From Sediminicola sp037203765 (GTDB taxonomy: Bacteria > Bacteroidota > Bacteroidia > Flavobacteriales > Flavobacteriaceae), in NCBI RefSeq assembly GCF_037203765.1, contig NZ_JBBCAS010000004.1:248001-312000 (forward strand): a DNA stretch of 64,000 nucleotides, given 5' to 3'. The translations under genes and the position numbers were made by a program. Below, piece after piece: positions 55,008 through 62,775 of this stretch. The stretch's first letter is position 1, and each line of letters begins with the position of its first letter. Under the pieces are notes generated by a model that saw only the letters and a program-made list of their open reading frames with translations, was not told where the DNA came from and searched no databases.

Positions 55008-55137
55008 GCTAACAATGGCTATAAGTAATTGCTTGTTCTCGCATACTTCTAAAAATCCTCGCGGATTTTCAGTTTGGTGCGTACTTGCGAAGTTAAGCAC
55101 TAACCCACGCAACTACTCATAGCCGAGACCGTTAGCA
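55007..55137 (+). other. attC-like long imperfect palindrome between accessory genes
   Basis: Ends are GGCTAAC (55007-55013) and GTTAGCA (55131-55137). Next to them, GGCTATAAGTAATTGC (55017-55032) pairs with GCAACTACTCATAGCC (55109-55124) apart from two positions that can form G-U or mismatched pairs, with unequal short spacers before the ends. The middle contains a further hairpin AAAATCC / GGATTTT. This is the R''-L''...L'-R' layout of integron attC sites. It starts at the stop codon of one gene and lies 30 nt before the next. Confidence 0.6.
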
Positions 55138-55166
55138 GCAAGGTGAAAAAACAAACAACCAGAACA

Positions 55167-56240
55167 ATGAGTGACAAAACGAACCAGAATCCATTACTAG
55201 CAGCTCAACGAGAAAAGGCAGGTTCTGAAACGTTTGAGAAATATTCTTATCAATATCATTGGGCTTTGTATCGGATTTTAAACGCCCATATTAAAACCAA
55301 TGAATATGCTGTTTTCGTAGAACTTCACGAAGATGTGGTCGTAAGTGACTCATTAGATGCTTCAAAAGCTAAATTTGAGTTTAATCAAGTTAAAACTACA
55401 AAAGGGCGCTTTACTGCACATAAATTAGTTCATCAAAAAAAGAACAAAAAATGCGTGTTAGGTAAACTTATAAGTAGTGGTTTTGAAAAACCATTTAAGG
55501 ATAAAATAACAGATTTAAATTTGGTTGCACTTAATAATTTTTCACTTACTCTTAAAGATGAAGGATTAAGTCTCAATAAAATAACATTAGATGACTTATC
55601 TGATGCTCAATTTAAGGAACTAGAGGAAGCTATAAAAAAGGAAATGGGTATTTCAACATTACCTTCTAATATTCAATTTATCGTATCCGAGTTATCTGAA
55701 AAGAATTTTCAAAATGATGTAATTGCCTCAATTGCAAAGTTAGTATCAAATCTATTTCCTAGTTCTCATTGTAGTCCTGTCGAGATATACAGATTACTAA
55801 TTGATGAGATTAATCGAAAAGGAAAAGTTACTTATGATTTTACAAAATGGAATGATTTATTAACTAATAAAGCTCTCACATCTATAACAGTTACGGAAGT
55901 TATTAATTCATTTACTAAGATTAAAGACGAAACAAAAGTTGAAATTGAGTTTCATACCATATGCTCAGAAATAGGATTAAATTCTATTAATTCGAAAGTG
56001 TTAAAACGCTCATTCGATAGATATAGAAGAAAAAGAATAAGCAATAGTAGTACTCTTCAAATGGATACTACTAAATACCTTGTTGATGAAATTCAAATAA
56101 ATATCGATAAAGGAGTCGATGTTCTAGAGCAATTAATCGAAAATGTAAGAATTAAAATTCCTAAAAAAATTTTAAGACAATTTAATAACGATTCAGAGAT
56201 TAAAAGTGCGATAATTTGTGAATATATAATGATGTCATAA
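55167..56240 (+). CDS. Cap4/DUF4297-type dsDNA endonuclease, effector of a Lamassu / ABC-three-component-like system
   Basis: A 357-residue protein. The N-terminal domain (about 15-160) begins ETFEKYSYQYHWALYRILNAH and has the nuclease pattern FVELHEDVVV (Glu52, Asp56) ... FEFNQVKTT (Gln74, Lys76), the D...QxK variant of PD-(D/E)XK seen in DUF4297/Cap4 proteins. The remaining 200 residues are helical, as in ABC-3C effectors. A GTG at 55143 is in frame, but ATG 55167 is preferred. The SMC-like ATPase gene follows after 51 nt. The family is known in anti-phage defence; activity here is inferred. Confidence 0.8.
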   Translation: MSDKTNQNPLLAAQREKAGSETFEKYSYQYHWALYRILNAHIKTNEYAVFVELHEDVVVSDSLDASKAKFEFNQVKTTKGRFTAHKLVHQKKNKKCVLGKLISSGFEKPFKDKITDLNLVALNNFSLTLKDEGLSLNKITLDDLSDAQFKELEEAIKKEMGISTLPSNIQFIVSELSEKNFQNDVIASIAKLVSNLFPSSHCSPVEIYRLLIDEINRKGKVTYDFTKWNDLLTNKALTSITVTEVINSFTKIKDETKVEIEFHTICSEIGLNSINSKVLKRSFDRYRRKRISNSSTLQMDTTKYLVDEIQINIDKGVDVLEQLIENVRIKIPKKILRQFNNDSEIKSAIICEYIMMS

Positions 56241-56291
56241 TGAGCAAAGAAAATTTTAAAATATTAATTAGAAACCTAAGAACTGCCAAAA

Positions 56292-58052
56292 ATGCCAAAC
56301 TTAAAATTCAAACGTCTGCTGATTCTATCAAATTCAACAAAATCAGCAAATCAATTCGAATTCAGCGAAACTTTGAATCTAATAACGGCAGTTGATAATA
56401 GTGTAGGTAAATCTACATTGGTTAAACTATTGTTTTGGGGTGTTGGATGTGAACCAACTTTAGATACAAATTGGAGTACAACCGATAGCAAAACTATTGT
56501 AGAATTTAGTGTTGAAACTGAAAATTATATTGTTAAACGATACAAAAATCAAGTTTCTCTCAAAATCAATGACAGCGATTTTGTTGATTACGAAAAAATA
56601 ACTGGAGAATACTCTAAAAAAATAGCTGAGATTTTGGAATTTAAGGCTCTTCTTCCAAATCGTAGCTCAGGTTTAATGGAAACCCCACCACCTGCATTTT
56701 ATTTTTTACCCTTTTATATTGACCAAAAAAGAAGTTGGTCAAAAGCTTGGGACAACTTTGAGAAATTAGAACAATTTTCCAGCTGGCGAAGTACAATAAT
56801 AAAGTACCACGTAGGGTTGCTTACGCCTAAACATTTTGAACTTGAAAGTGACAAAGCTGAGAAAAAGGATACGAAAAAAGTTGTGCAGACTCAAATCGAT
56901 AGAATTGAAACAACTTTAGAAGTTGTTGAAGAATATATTCCACATATTACTAATGCAACAACTGAAGCAAAAGAATTCGAAGTATTAACTGAAGAAATTA
57001 AAGTTGATTTAAAAAAATTACAAGAAGAACAAGAAAAAATACTTAGTCAACTAACCTCTCTAAATGGTGATAGAGTATATTTAGAGCAGCAACAAATAAT
57101 TACTGAAAAAATCATTTCGGAACTCGATAAAGATTACACATTTACAATTGAAAATATAGAAGAAGATGAAGTAGAATGTCCTTTATGTGGCGTTGTTCAC
57201 GAGAATTCAATAATAAATAGAACTTCAATAATGACGGACAAAAGTCAAGCGGAGAATCAATTAGAATCGATTGTAACTGAACTTGACAAGATTAACAAAA
57301 AACTTAGTAATTCTAATATCAATTTAAATAAAGCAAGAGAAAGCATCCTTCAAATAAATGAGAAATATATTATAAATGAAGAACTACCAGTTACCCAAGA
57401 AATCCAGAATGAGAATTCTGAAAAAAGCGATGATATAGAACATAGAGATTTTAATTTTAATCAAATCATAGAAAACATTGCTGGTAATTCAATTAAACAG
57501 AATGTATTAAAAGATAAAATTCAAAAAATTAATTCTGTAGAAACACTCAAGAAAGACATAAGGGAAATAGGTAAAGAACAAAAAGGTTTAATTACTCTTG
57601 AAGATATAGAAAGCATTAACAGCTCTTTCAGTTCAATTTTTTCTGATTATATAGAATTACTAGATGCTGAAGCGGTTAATATTTCATCAATTGATTCGCC
57701 CCTAGATTATAATAAAGTCATAAAAGAAGGTGGAGCAGCTGAGGGTTCTAGAGCCATTTTAGCATATTATTTAAGCATTTTTACAATGGTTGAAGAATAT
57801 GGAAACGAAGTCAAATCTGCATTAGTGATTGACACTCCAAATCAACAAGAACAATCTGACACAAATTATGAAAAGATAGTGAACTTGCTTACTAATAGAA
57901 CATCGAAAAAAACACAAATATTATTATGTGCGATGGAGAATGAACATCTAGACCAATTTAAGAAAAAAGCAAAAGTCATTACCCTGACAAAAGATAGGTT
58001 AATGCTTAAATCAGAGTATGAAAGGGTAAAGAAAGTATTCGATAATAAGTAA
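56292..58052 (+). CDS. SMC/Rad50-like ATPase with zinc hook (Lamassu LmuB / ABC-three-component type)
   Basis: A 586-residue protein. N-terminal ATPase half: NLITAVDNSVGKSTLVKLL (Walker A, Lys40). A coiled coil (about 175-290) leads to the zinc hook ECPLCGVVH (Cys296, Cys299), then a second coiled coil (about 305-365) and the C-terminal half with the signature EGSRAILAYYLS (near 488) and Walker B SALVIDTPNQQ (Asp514; a Thr replaces the usual acidic residue). It should sense phage DNA structures and license the nuclease encoded upstream. A 51-codon out-of-frame ORF overlaps its start and is probably incidental. Confidence 0.85.
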   Translation: MPNLKFKRLLILSNSTKSANQFEFSETLNLITAVDNSVGKSTLVKLLFWGVGCEPTLDTNWSTTDSKTIVEFSVETENYIVKRYKNQVSLKINDSDFVDYEKITGEYSKKIAEILEFKALLPNRSSGLMETPPPAFYFLPFYIDQKRSWSKAWDNFEKLEQFSSWRSTIIKYHVGLLTPKHFELESDKAEKKDTKKVVQTQIDRIETTLEVVEEYIPHITNATTEAKEFEVLTEEIKVDLKKLQEEQEKILSQLTSLNGDRVYLEQQQIITEKIISELDKDYTFTIENIEEDEVECPLCGVVHENSIINRTSIMTDKSQAENQLESIVTELDKINKKLSNSNINLNKARESILQINEKYIINEELPVTQEIQNENSEKSDDIEHRDFNFNQIIENIAGNSIKQNVLKDKIQKINSVETLKKDIREIGKEQKGLITLEDIESINSSFSSIFSDYIELLDAEAVNISSIDSPLDYNKVIKEGGAAEGSRAILAYYLSIFTMVEEYGNEVKSALVIDTPNQQEQSDTNYEKIVNLLTNRTSKKTQILLCAMENEHLDQFKKKAKVITLTKDRLMLKSEYERVKKVFDNK

Positions 58053-58060
58053 AACCCAGC

Positions 58061-58190
58061 TGCTAACAGTGTATATAAAAAATAGGCGAAACAGCAATAA
58101 ATTAAAGGGTTTTGGCTCGTATGAAGGATTGTGCTTAACCGAAAGTTTAGTGCTTCGAAATCGCCTATTTTTCATATACTAACCGTAGTA
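58061..58190 (+). other. Second attC-like imperfect palindrome
   Basis: GCTAAC at 58062 is followed by AGTGTATATAAAAAATAGGC, complementary to GCCTATTTTTCATATACT (58163-58180) with few mismatches. The far end should read GTTAG but is CGTAG (58184-58188), as if one T had been lost. It starts 10 nt after the ATPase stop codon and ends 16 nt before the HNH gene. Confidence 0.5.
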
Positions 58191-58205
58191 TTTCATTAAA
58201 AAACA

Positions 58206-59237
58206 ATGACTGAATTTCAAATAAATGATCCAAGTTTAGAATCTCAATGGAGAGCCTTAATCCTATTTGGGAAAAATTCAGCTACCTATAAATTTGCCTT
58301 TGCTAAAAGTCTTTTAGAGTTAATAGAAAAAGAAACTACATCAATCACATTATCTGAATTTGCAAAACCATTTGCGCGGAACATTACGGAACACTTAAAA
58401 CAAAGCGATAAACAAGGAAATTCAAGTTCGAGTAAATTTCTGAACTTCTGTAGAGATTACAACAAAGGAGTTATTAACGAAGCACAGCTTTTAACCCATA
58501 CCGAAAAGCTAGGTTTTGTAAATGTGGTTGACGCATTTCAAAATGTAAATGGGGGACACATACCAAACTTGTTCTACGAGAAAGACTATTCTAAAAGAAA
58601 TAAGAAAATAATCATCAAAGATGATTTACTAAAACTTAAAGAAAACTTTCACTTTCAAAACTTTGAAAACGAAACTGAAGCAAGATGGAAGTTAGTTGAA
58701 ACTGCTTGGAATCTTCAAATCAACCCTAACCTTTTGGAGGTAAAATATGACGAAGCATCTTCTCTCTTCTTTCTTGAAAACCAATTCATGAGAAGAGTTG
58801 ATATAACTTCAGTTAGGGATTCATTAAATGGCTATCAAAAAGGAAAATGTTTTTATAGTTCTCTGGACATTTCAATACTTCAAGGGAGTTCAGATATTTG
58901 CCATGTTGACCATTTTCTTCCTCACCTTAACAAGCAAAAACATTCTGAAAATGGCACAAATATTAATGGTGTATGGAATTTGGTATTAGCACATTCATCA
59001 ATGAATAACACAAAGGAAAAAGGAGCCAAAGTTCCAGATAGAAAATATTTAAAAAGGCTCTTTAATCGAAATGAGTTTTATATCAGTAGTAAACATCCAT
59101 TAGCTGAGACCATTATAAACCAAACGGGCAATACAAAGGAAAGGAGAAGAATTTTTTTAGAAAAGCAATACAACCTAGCTTTAGAGAATTCTATTGTAAC
59201 TTGGACTCCAAGCGAAGAACATGAAGGAACATTTTAA
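58206..59237 (+). CDS. HNH endonuclease, first gene of an HNH-HIT pair
   Basis: A 343-residue protein. The N-terminal 200 residues are mainly helical with no known domain. The C-terminal HNH core is complete: GKCFYSSLDI, CHVDHFLPH (Asp235, His236), GVWNLVLAHSSMNNTKEKG (Asn258, Asn267, Lys270). The usual zinc cysteines in this region are replaced (AHSSMN where CxxCN is common). The stop codon TAA overlaps the ATG of the HIT gene, so the two are translated together. A nuclease coupled to a nucleotide-binding protein suggests a defence system. I do not know this pair as a named system. Confidence 0.82.
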   Translation: MTEFQINDPSLESQWRALILFGKNSATYKFAFAKSLLELIEKETTSITLSEFAKPFARNITEHLKQSDKQGNSSSSKFLNFCRDYNKGVINEAQLLTHTEKLGFVNVVDAFQNVNGGHIPNLFYEKDYSKRNKKIIIKDDLLKLKENFHFQNFENETEARWKLVETAWNLQINPNLLEVKYDEASSLFFLENQFMRRVDITSVRDSLNGYQKGKCFYSSLDISILQGSSDICHVDHFLPHLNKQKHSENGTNINGVWNLVLAHSSMNNTKEKGAKVPDRKYLKRLFNRNEFYISSKHPLAETIINQTGNTKERRRIFLEKQYNLALENSIVTWTPSEEHEGTF

Positions 59238-59602
59238 TGAGTGTATTTTCAAACATATCAGATGATAAAATAATCCATAAAGCACATAACTTCTTTATGA
59301 TTTATGATTCATTTCCCGTCTCTCCTGGCCATATCTTGATTATTTCCAATGAGGAAAAAGTGGATTTTTTCTCATTGAATAAAGAAGATAAAGAAGAGTT
59401 GGTTTCCTTAATTGAGATGGCTAAAATATTTATTGAAAAAGACAGAAAACCTGATGGATATAATATTGGAATGAATTGTGGTGAGGCAGCTGGTCAAACA
59501 GTTATGCATTTTCATTGTCACGTAATCCCTAGATATTTGGGAGATATGGAAAACCCTAGAGGTGGAATAAGACACTGCGTAAAAGACAAAGGGTATTATT
59601 AA
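59237..59602 (+). CDS. HIT-domain nucleotide hydrolase/transferase coupled to the HNH nuclease
   Basis: A 121-residue single-domain HIT protein with the histidine triad HFHCHVIPR (His91, His93, His95). The preceding GMNCGEAAGQTVMH and N-terminal FPVSPGHILIIS are typical of the Ap4A hydrolase/HINT group. It hydrolyses or transfers nucleoside phosphate groups. Its ATG overlaps the HNH stop codon by 1 nt. In this setting it might act on a nucleotide signal or on adenylylated substrate; this is speculative. Confidence 0.88.
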   Translation: MSVFSNISDDKIIHKAHNFFMIYDSFPVSPGHILIISNEEKVDFFSLNKEDKEELVSLIEMAKIFIEKDRKPDGYNIGMNCGEAAGQTVMHFHCHVIPRYLGDMENPRGGIRHCVKDKGYY

Positions 59603-59634
59603 AATTAAACGCAATACAACACTGTATAAACCCC

Positions 59635-59805
59635 ATGTTTTGGGGAGGTTTTAAAACTAACCGATTGCAATTGAACCAAGGTGGCTTTCTTATTGATGAT
59701 AGAACAAATAATGGAGCTGAGAAATTTACCTGCGAGTCGATCTTATATGGATCAGAACAATTTCCAATTTGGCAATTAGTGACCAATTATTTGCTAAATA
59801 AGTAA
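59635..59805 (+). CDS. Small ORF downstream of the HIT gene, possibly a gene remnant
   Basis: 56 codons from ATG 59635 (MFWGGFKTNRLQLNQGGFLI) to TAA. The frame is open upstream into the HIT gene, and the last residues FPIWQLVTNYLLNK look like a real protein end. It may be the 3' part of a decayed gene or a small member of the HNH-HIT cluster. No family recognised. Confidence 0.35.
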   Translation: MFWGGFKTNRLQLNQGGFLIDDRTNNGAEKFTCESILYGSEQFPIWQLVTNYLLNK

Positions 59806-59848
59806 TACCTAAGAAACTTTCATCTACAATAACTATAGAGCTTACAAA

Positions 59849-60343
59849 ATGAATATACTTTACATACACGGCCTTAATGGTAGCTTAAGCGATGATAAAA
59901 GAGTTATTCTCGAAACATACGGTACTGTTTATTCACCATCTATTGATTACGAAGCGGATTCTAATAGCATAGAACATTTAAAAGAAGAGTTTCAATATAA
60001 AGATATCAATGTAGTAATGGGCAGTAGTATGGGTGGCTTTGTTGGGTATCACCTATCTATTGCTTTTCAAAGACCGGCTTTATTATTCAACCCTGCTTTG
60101 GTAACCCGTTCTGTATTCCAAAATATACCGGTTTACAACAACCTTCATCGCTCTTTCAAAAAAATAGTTTTAGGAGCGCAGGACGACGTGGTGTACCCTA
60201 AAAACACTTTGATCTTTATTGCAGATAGAATAAATGACAACACGGACTATCAAATCACTCTTAGGCAAGATTTAGCCCATAGAATACCATTACAAATATT
60301 TAAAGAAGAAGTAGCGGCATTTTTTAATGATTATACTATTTGA
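59849..60343 (+). CDS. YqiA/YcfP-type small alpha/beta-hydrolase
   Basis: A 164-residue hydrolase with MNILYIHGLNGS at the N-terminus (oxyanion loop), nucleophile Ser60 in VVMGSSMGGFVGYHL, acid in LGAQDDVVYP and histidine in DLAHRIPL. This short lid-less form belongs to the YqiA/YcfP esterases. Substrate unknown. It is convergent with the PD-(D/E)XK gene (34 nt between stop codons). Confidence 0.85.
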   Translation: MNILYIHGLNGSLSDDKRVILETYGTVYSPSIDYEADSNSIEHLKEEFQYKDINVVMGSSMGGFVGYHLSIAFQRPALLFNPALVTRSVFQNIPVYNNLHRSFKKIVLGAQDDVVYPKNTLIFIADRINDNTDYQITLRQDLAHRIPLQIFKEEVAAFFNDYTI

Positions 60344-60377
60344 ATTCAGTGGGCTATTGAAATATAATTCCCTGATA

Positions 60378-62222
60378 TTACTTATCCAATGCTTTCAATA
60401 TCCTCTCCTCATTGATTACAATATCACGAAACAAAATATGAGGAAAAGTCTTAAATTTAGACACCTTAAAAGCATCTGATATTTTCAATAAAGTGGATGC
60501 CGTTAACAGGGATAAATTCAATTCAGTATCCATTTCACAGTCGGTTATAAAATCATCACTGAATTCTGGTGCTATTAAAAGAACTTTCAATACTCTTAGA
60601 TCGTTTTTTAAGGCAAGATCATGGTAGGATTTAAGCTGTCTTGAAACAGAGCTGAATTTATTGTAACCACTCTCTTTGCTTGTTTTACATTCAACAATAA
60701 TAATTTCATCGTTGTCAAGATTCAATAAAATATCAATTTTATCCTTTCTTGTATTTAGTTCATTCTTAAGATTTTCGTCCACATTAAAACCGAGTTTGGT
60801 AAATATAACTTTAGTCAAATGCTCGAACTTCATACCAAGTTCACTTTCCTTAATTACCAGCCCATTCTCCTTTAATAAATTATAATCTCTATAGCCAACA
60901 TTTTCATAATTTTCCAAATAAAGATTTTCAGCATCTTTGTAATGTTCAAGAATATTTAAAATATTATCTCCTCTTTGTTTAATTCCTTGTTCTTTTATAA
61001 AATGTAATATTTCAGTTTTATCAATGAGATCCAATATATCTCTGGGTTTGATATTGAAATCAAGTAAAAAATTGGCATTCAAAACGAACTCTTCTTGCAG
61101 TTCAAATTGTTCCTTAATTTGCTTATTTAATTTTGGCAATGAAGAGTTTAATTCTGTTAACAATTTTTCAAAACCATCTAAGGAAATCCCTACCTTTTCA
61201 TCAGTTTCGGTATTATCAAAATGTTCAATTAAACTTGATATTTTCTCTTCTAAGGTACTACCCCTCAAATTTGAAATATTTAAGCCTTTTTCGCATAGTT
61301 CATTAAGCTCTTTTTTCCGTTCCGTTAATGTACTCCCCTCTTTGAAAATATCATTGGTTAACATTCCCTCAAAGGAAACCCCGACCTTTATAATCTCTTC
61401 TATCTTTTGAGAAATTGTTAATTTTCTATCTATGCTATGTCTTTTGGCAATTTGATTAATTATTGGCTCTCTAAGAAGTTTTAAAGTACGTCGGAAAAAC
61501 TTATCCGCAACCTCTTTCTCGCGAAGTTCTCTTAATAACCTTACCATTTCATCAGCTATCAATAAGGTATTCTCTTTCTTGGAAAAGAAGACAACACCCA
61601 TATTTTTAAGACTATTGACAACCTCCTGGATCTCCACCTTTTTAACAGGAAGTATCGAGTAATTTATTAACTTGATTTCCTCTTGAGAGAGCTCTAATTC
61701 CTTGGAAAGTTTTAACAGTATGGAAAGTTCATCAGATGAGACTTTAGCCTCTCTATTGTTTAGCAAGTCGTTATTATATGCCGTTTCCAAGCATGCTTTA
61801 TAAATTTTGTAATCTCTTTTTCTAATTGGACTTAATTCAGATTTATCGCTTTCGATTTCAGCGTTAAGAAATTTTATTTTTTCCTTTAGACTTTTAATTT
61901 CTTTATCATAAAGTCTAGAAAACCAATCTTGCTTCATAATACAATTACCATCCCTTATTATGATATCTATCAAAATATCCAATTGGGAAGAGGTATCCTG
62001 AAACTCACTTTTAACATGTTGTAAAAATTCATTTTTTGTAAGGTTGAAAATATTTGACACATTTTGATTATCAACCGATTTCAGGCCCTTATCCGCGGAA
62101 ATTAATATTTTATCAATCTCCTTAATGTTCTTAGGATTGTTTACAATTATATTGTCTATAATTTTAATAAATGAGTTTTTTTCTAATGAGCCTAGTCTAT
62201 CAAGGATACTTTCTAATTTCAT
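60378..62222 (-). CDS. Coiled-coil protein with a C-terminal PD-(D/E)XK nuclease domain
   Basis: A 614-residue protein. Residues 1-450 are helical and charged, with probable coiled coils (about 115-150, 355-390), and have no known domain. The C-terminal region is a restriction-endonuclease-like fold: KFEHLTKVIFTKLGFNV, then DKIDILL (Asp497), IIIVECKTS (Glu511, Lys513) and SSVSRQLKSYHDLAL, i.e. the D-x13-E-x-K core. No helicase, methyltransferase or second subunit is adjacent. It is probably a stand-alone nuclease of a defence island. Confidence 0.8.
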   Translation of the reverse strand: MKLESILDRLGSLEKNSFIKIIDNIIVNNPKNIKEIDKILISADKGLKSVDNQNVSNIFNLTKNEFLQHVKSEFQDTSSQLDILIDIIIRDGNCIMKQDWFSRLYDKEIKSLKEKIKFLNAEIESDKSELSPIRKRDYKIYKACLETAYNNDLLNNREAKVSSDELSILLKLSKELELSQEEIKLINYSILPVKKVEIQEVVNSLKNMGVVFFSKKENTLLIADEMVRLLRELREKEVADKFFRRTLKLLREPIINQIAKRHSIDRKLTISQKIEEIIKVGVSFEGMLTNDIFKEGSTLTERKKELNELCEKGLNISNLRGSTLEEKISSLIEHFDNTETDEKVGISLDGFEKLLTELNSSLPKLNKQIKEQFELQEEFVLNANFLLDFNIKPRDILDLIDKTEILHFIKEQGIKQRGDNILNILEHYKDAENLYLENYENVGYRDYNLLKENGLVIKESELGMKFEHLTKVIFTKLGFNVDENLKNELNTRKDKIDILLNLDNDEIIIVECKTSKESGYNKFSSVSRQLKSYHDLALKNDLRVLKVLLIAPEFSDDFITDCEMDTELNLSLLTASTLLKISDAFKVSKFKTFPHILFRDIVINEERILKALDK

Positions 62223-62703
62223 CTTAATGATTGGGAGTTTGGTAGTTATGTGAATAATGCATTTAATAAAAAAAAATAACGAGAATAAATGTAGGTTATT
62301 TTCTTTGGTCAGAAAATATTCAACTAACTTGTGCTAGATTTTCATCGCAGAATTATTCGATTCTTTATTGAAAACATATAAACAAAACATAATTCCGTAG
62401 CATCGTGATGGTGCAGTTTTAATCCGGTTAGTCAGGGTGTTTTTTCGCCCAATGTTACATACATAAACCGATGCAAATAGCTATAGAAATGTAAGACATA
62501 TGGCTTTGATAAAAATATATTCACTTCACGGCTAAAACCTCATTTCGTTACCAAAAATAGTAGTGGTTATTAATTCTATATCAATCTTATAATATCTCAG
62601 ATTAAAAGGAATCAGCCTTCCTTATTCAATTATAAACTTCGCACGTCAAACCGAATTTCATTTGTTTTGATTAAGTAAGAAAAAACGCAATAAAGTAATT
62701 AAA
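62223..62703. other. Divergent AT-rich intergenic region
   Basis: About 480 nt between the nuclease gene and leader B. I see no gene in it. It must carry the nuclease promoter on the minus strand. TTTTGATTAAGTAAGAAAA near 62665-62683 resembles the sequence just upstream of leader A. Confidence 0.5.
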
Positions 62704-62766
62704 TTGCGTTTATATACTATATCAGGCAATTTAAGTTAACCTATTTACTTTATCTAAACGTTCGCC
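62704..62766 (+). other. Shared leader B: 22-nt motif plus GTTCGCC box (possible cassette boundary)
   Basis: TTGCGTTTATAT starts a 22-nt block (62704-62725) that differs from leader A at two positions. GTTCGCC begins exactly 56 nt after its first base (62760). About half of the 34 intervening positions also match leader A. The helicase ATG is 10 nt after the box. Confidence 0.6.
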
Positions 62767-62775
62767 CAGATTAAT

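Noticed and set aside
56240..56395. A 51-codon ORF overlapping the start of the SMC-like ATPase
   Set aside because: Out of frame with the ATPase, Lys/Asn-rich without a pattern, and 100 nt of it overlap clear ATPase coding sequence; kept only as a possible trace of a lost middle component.
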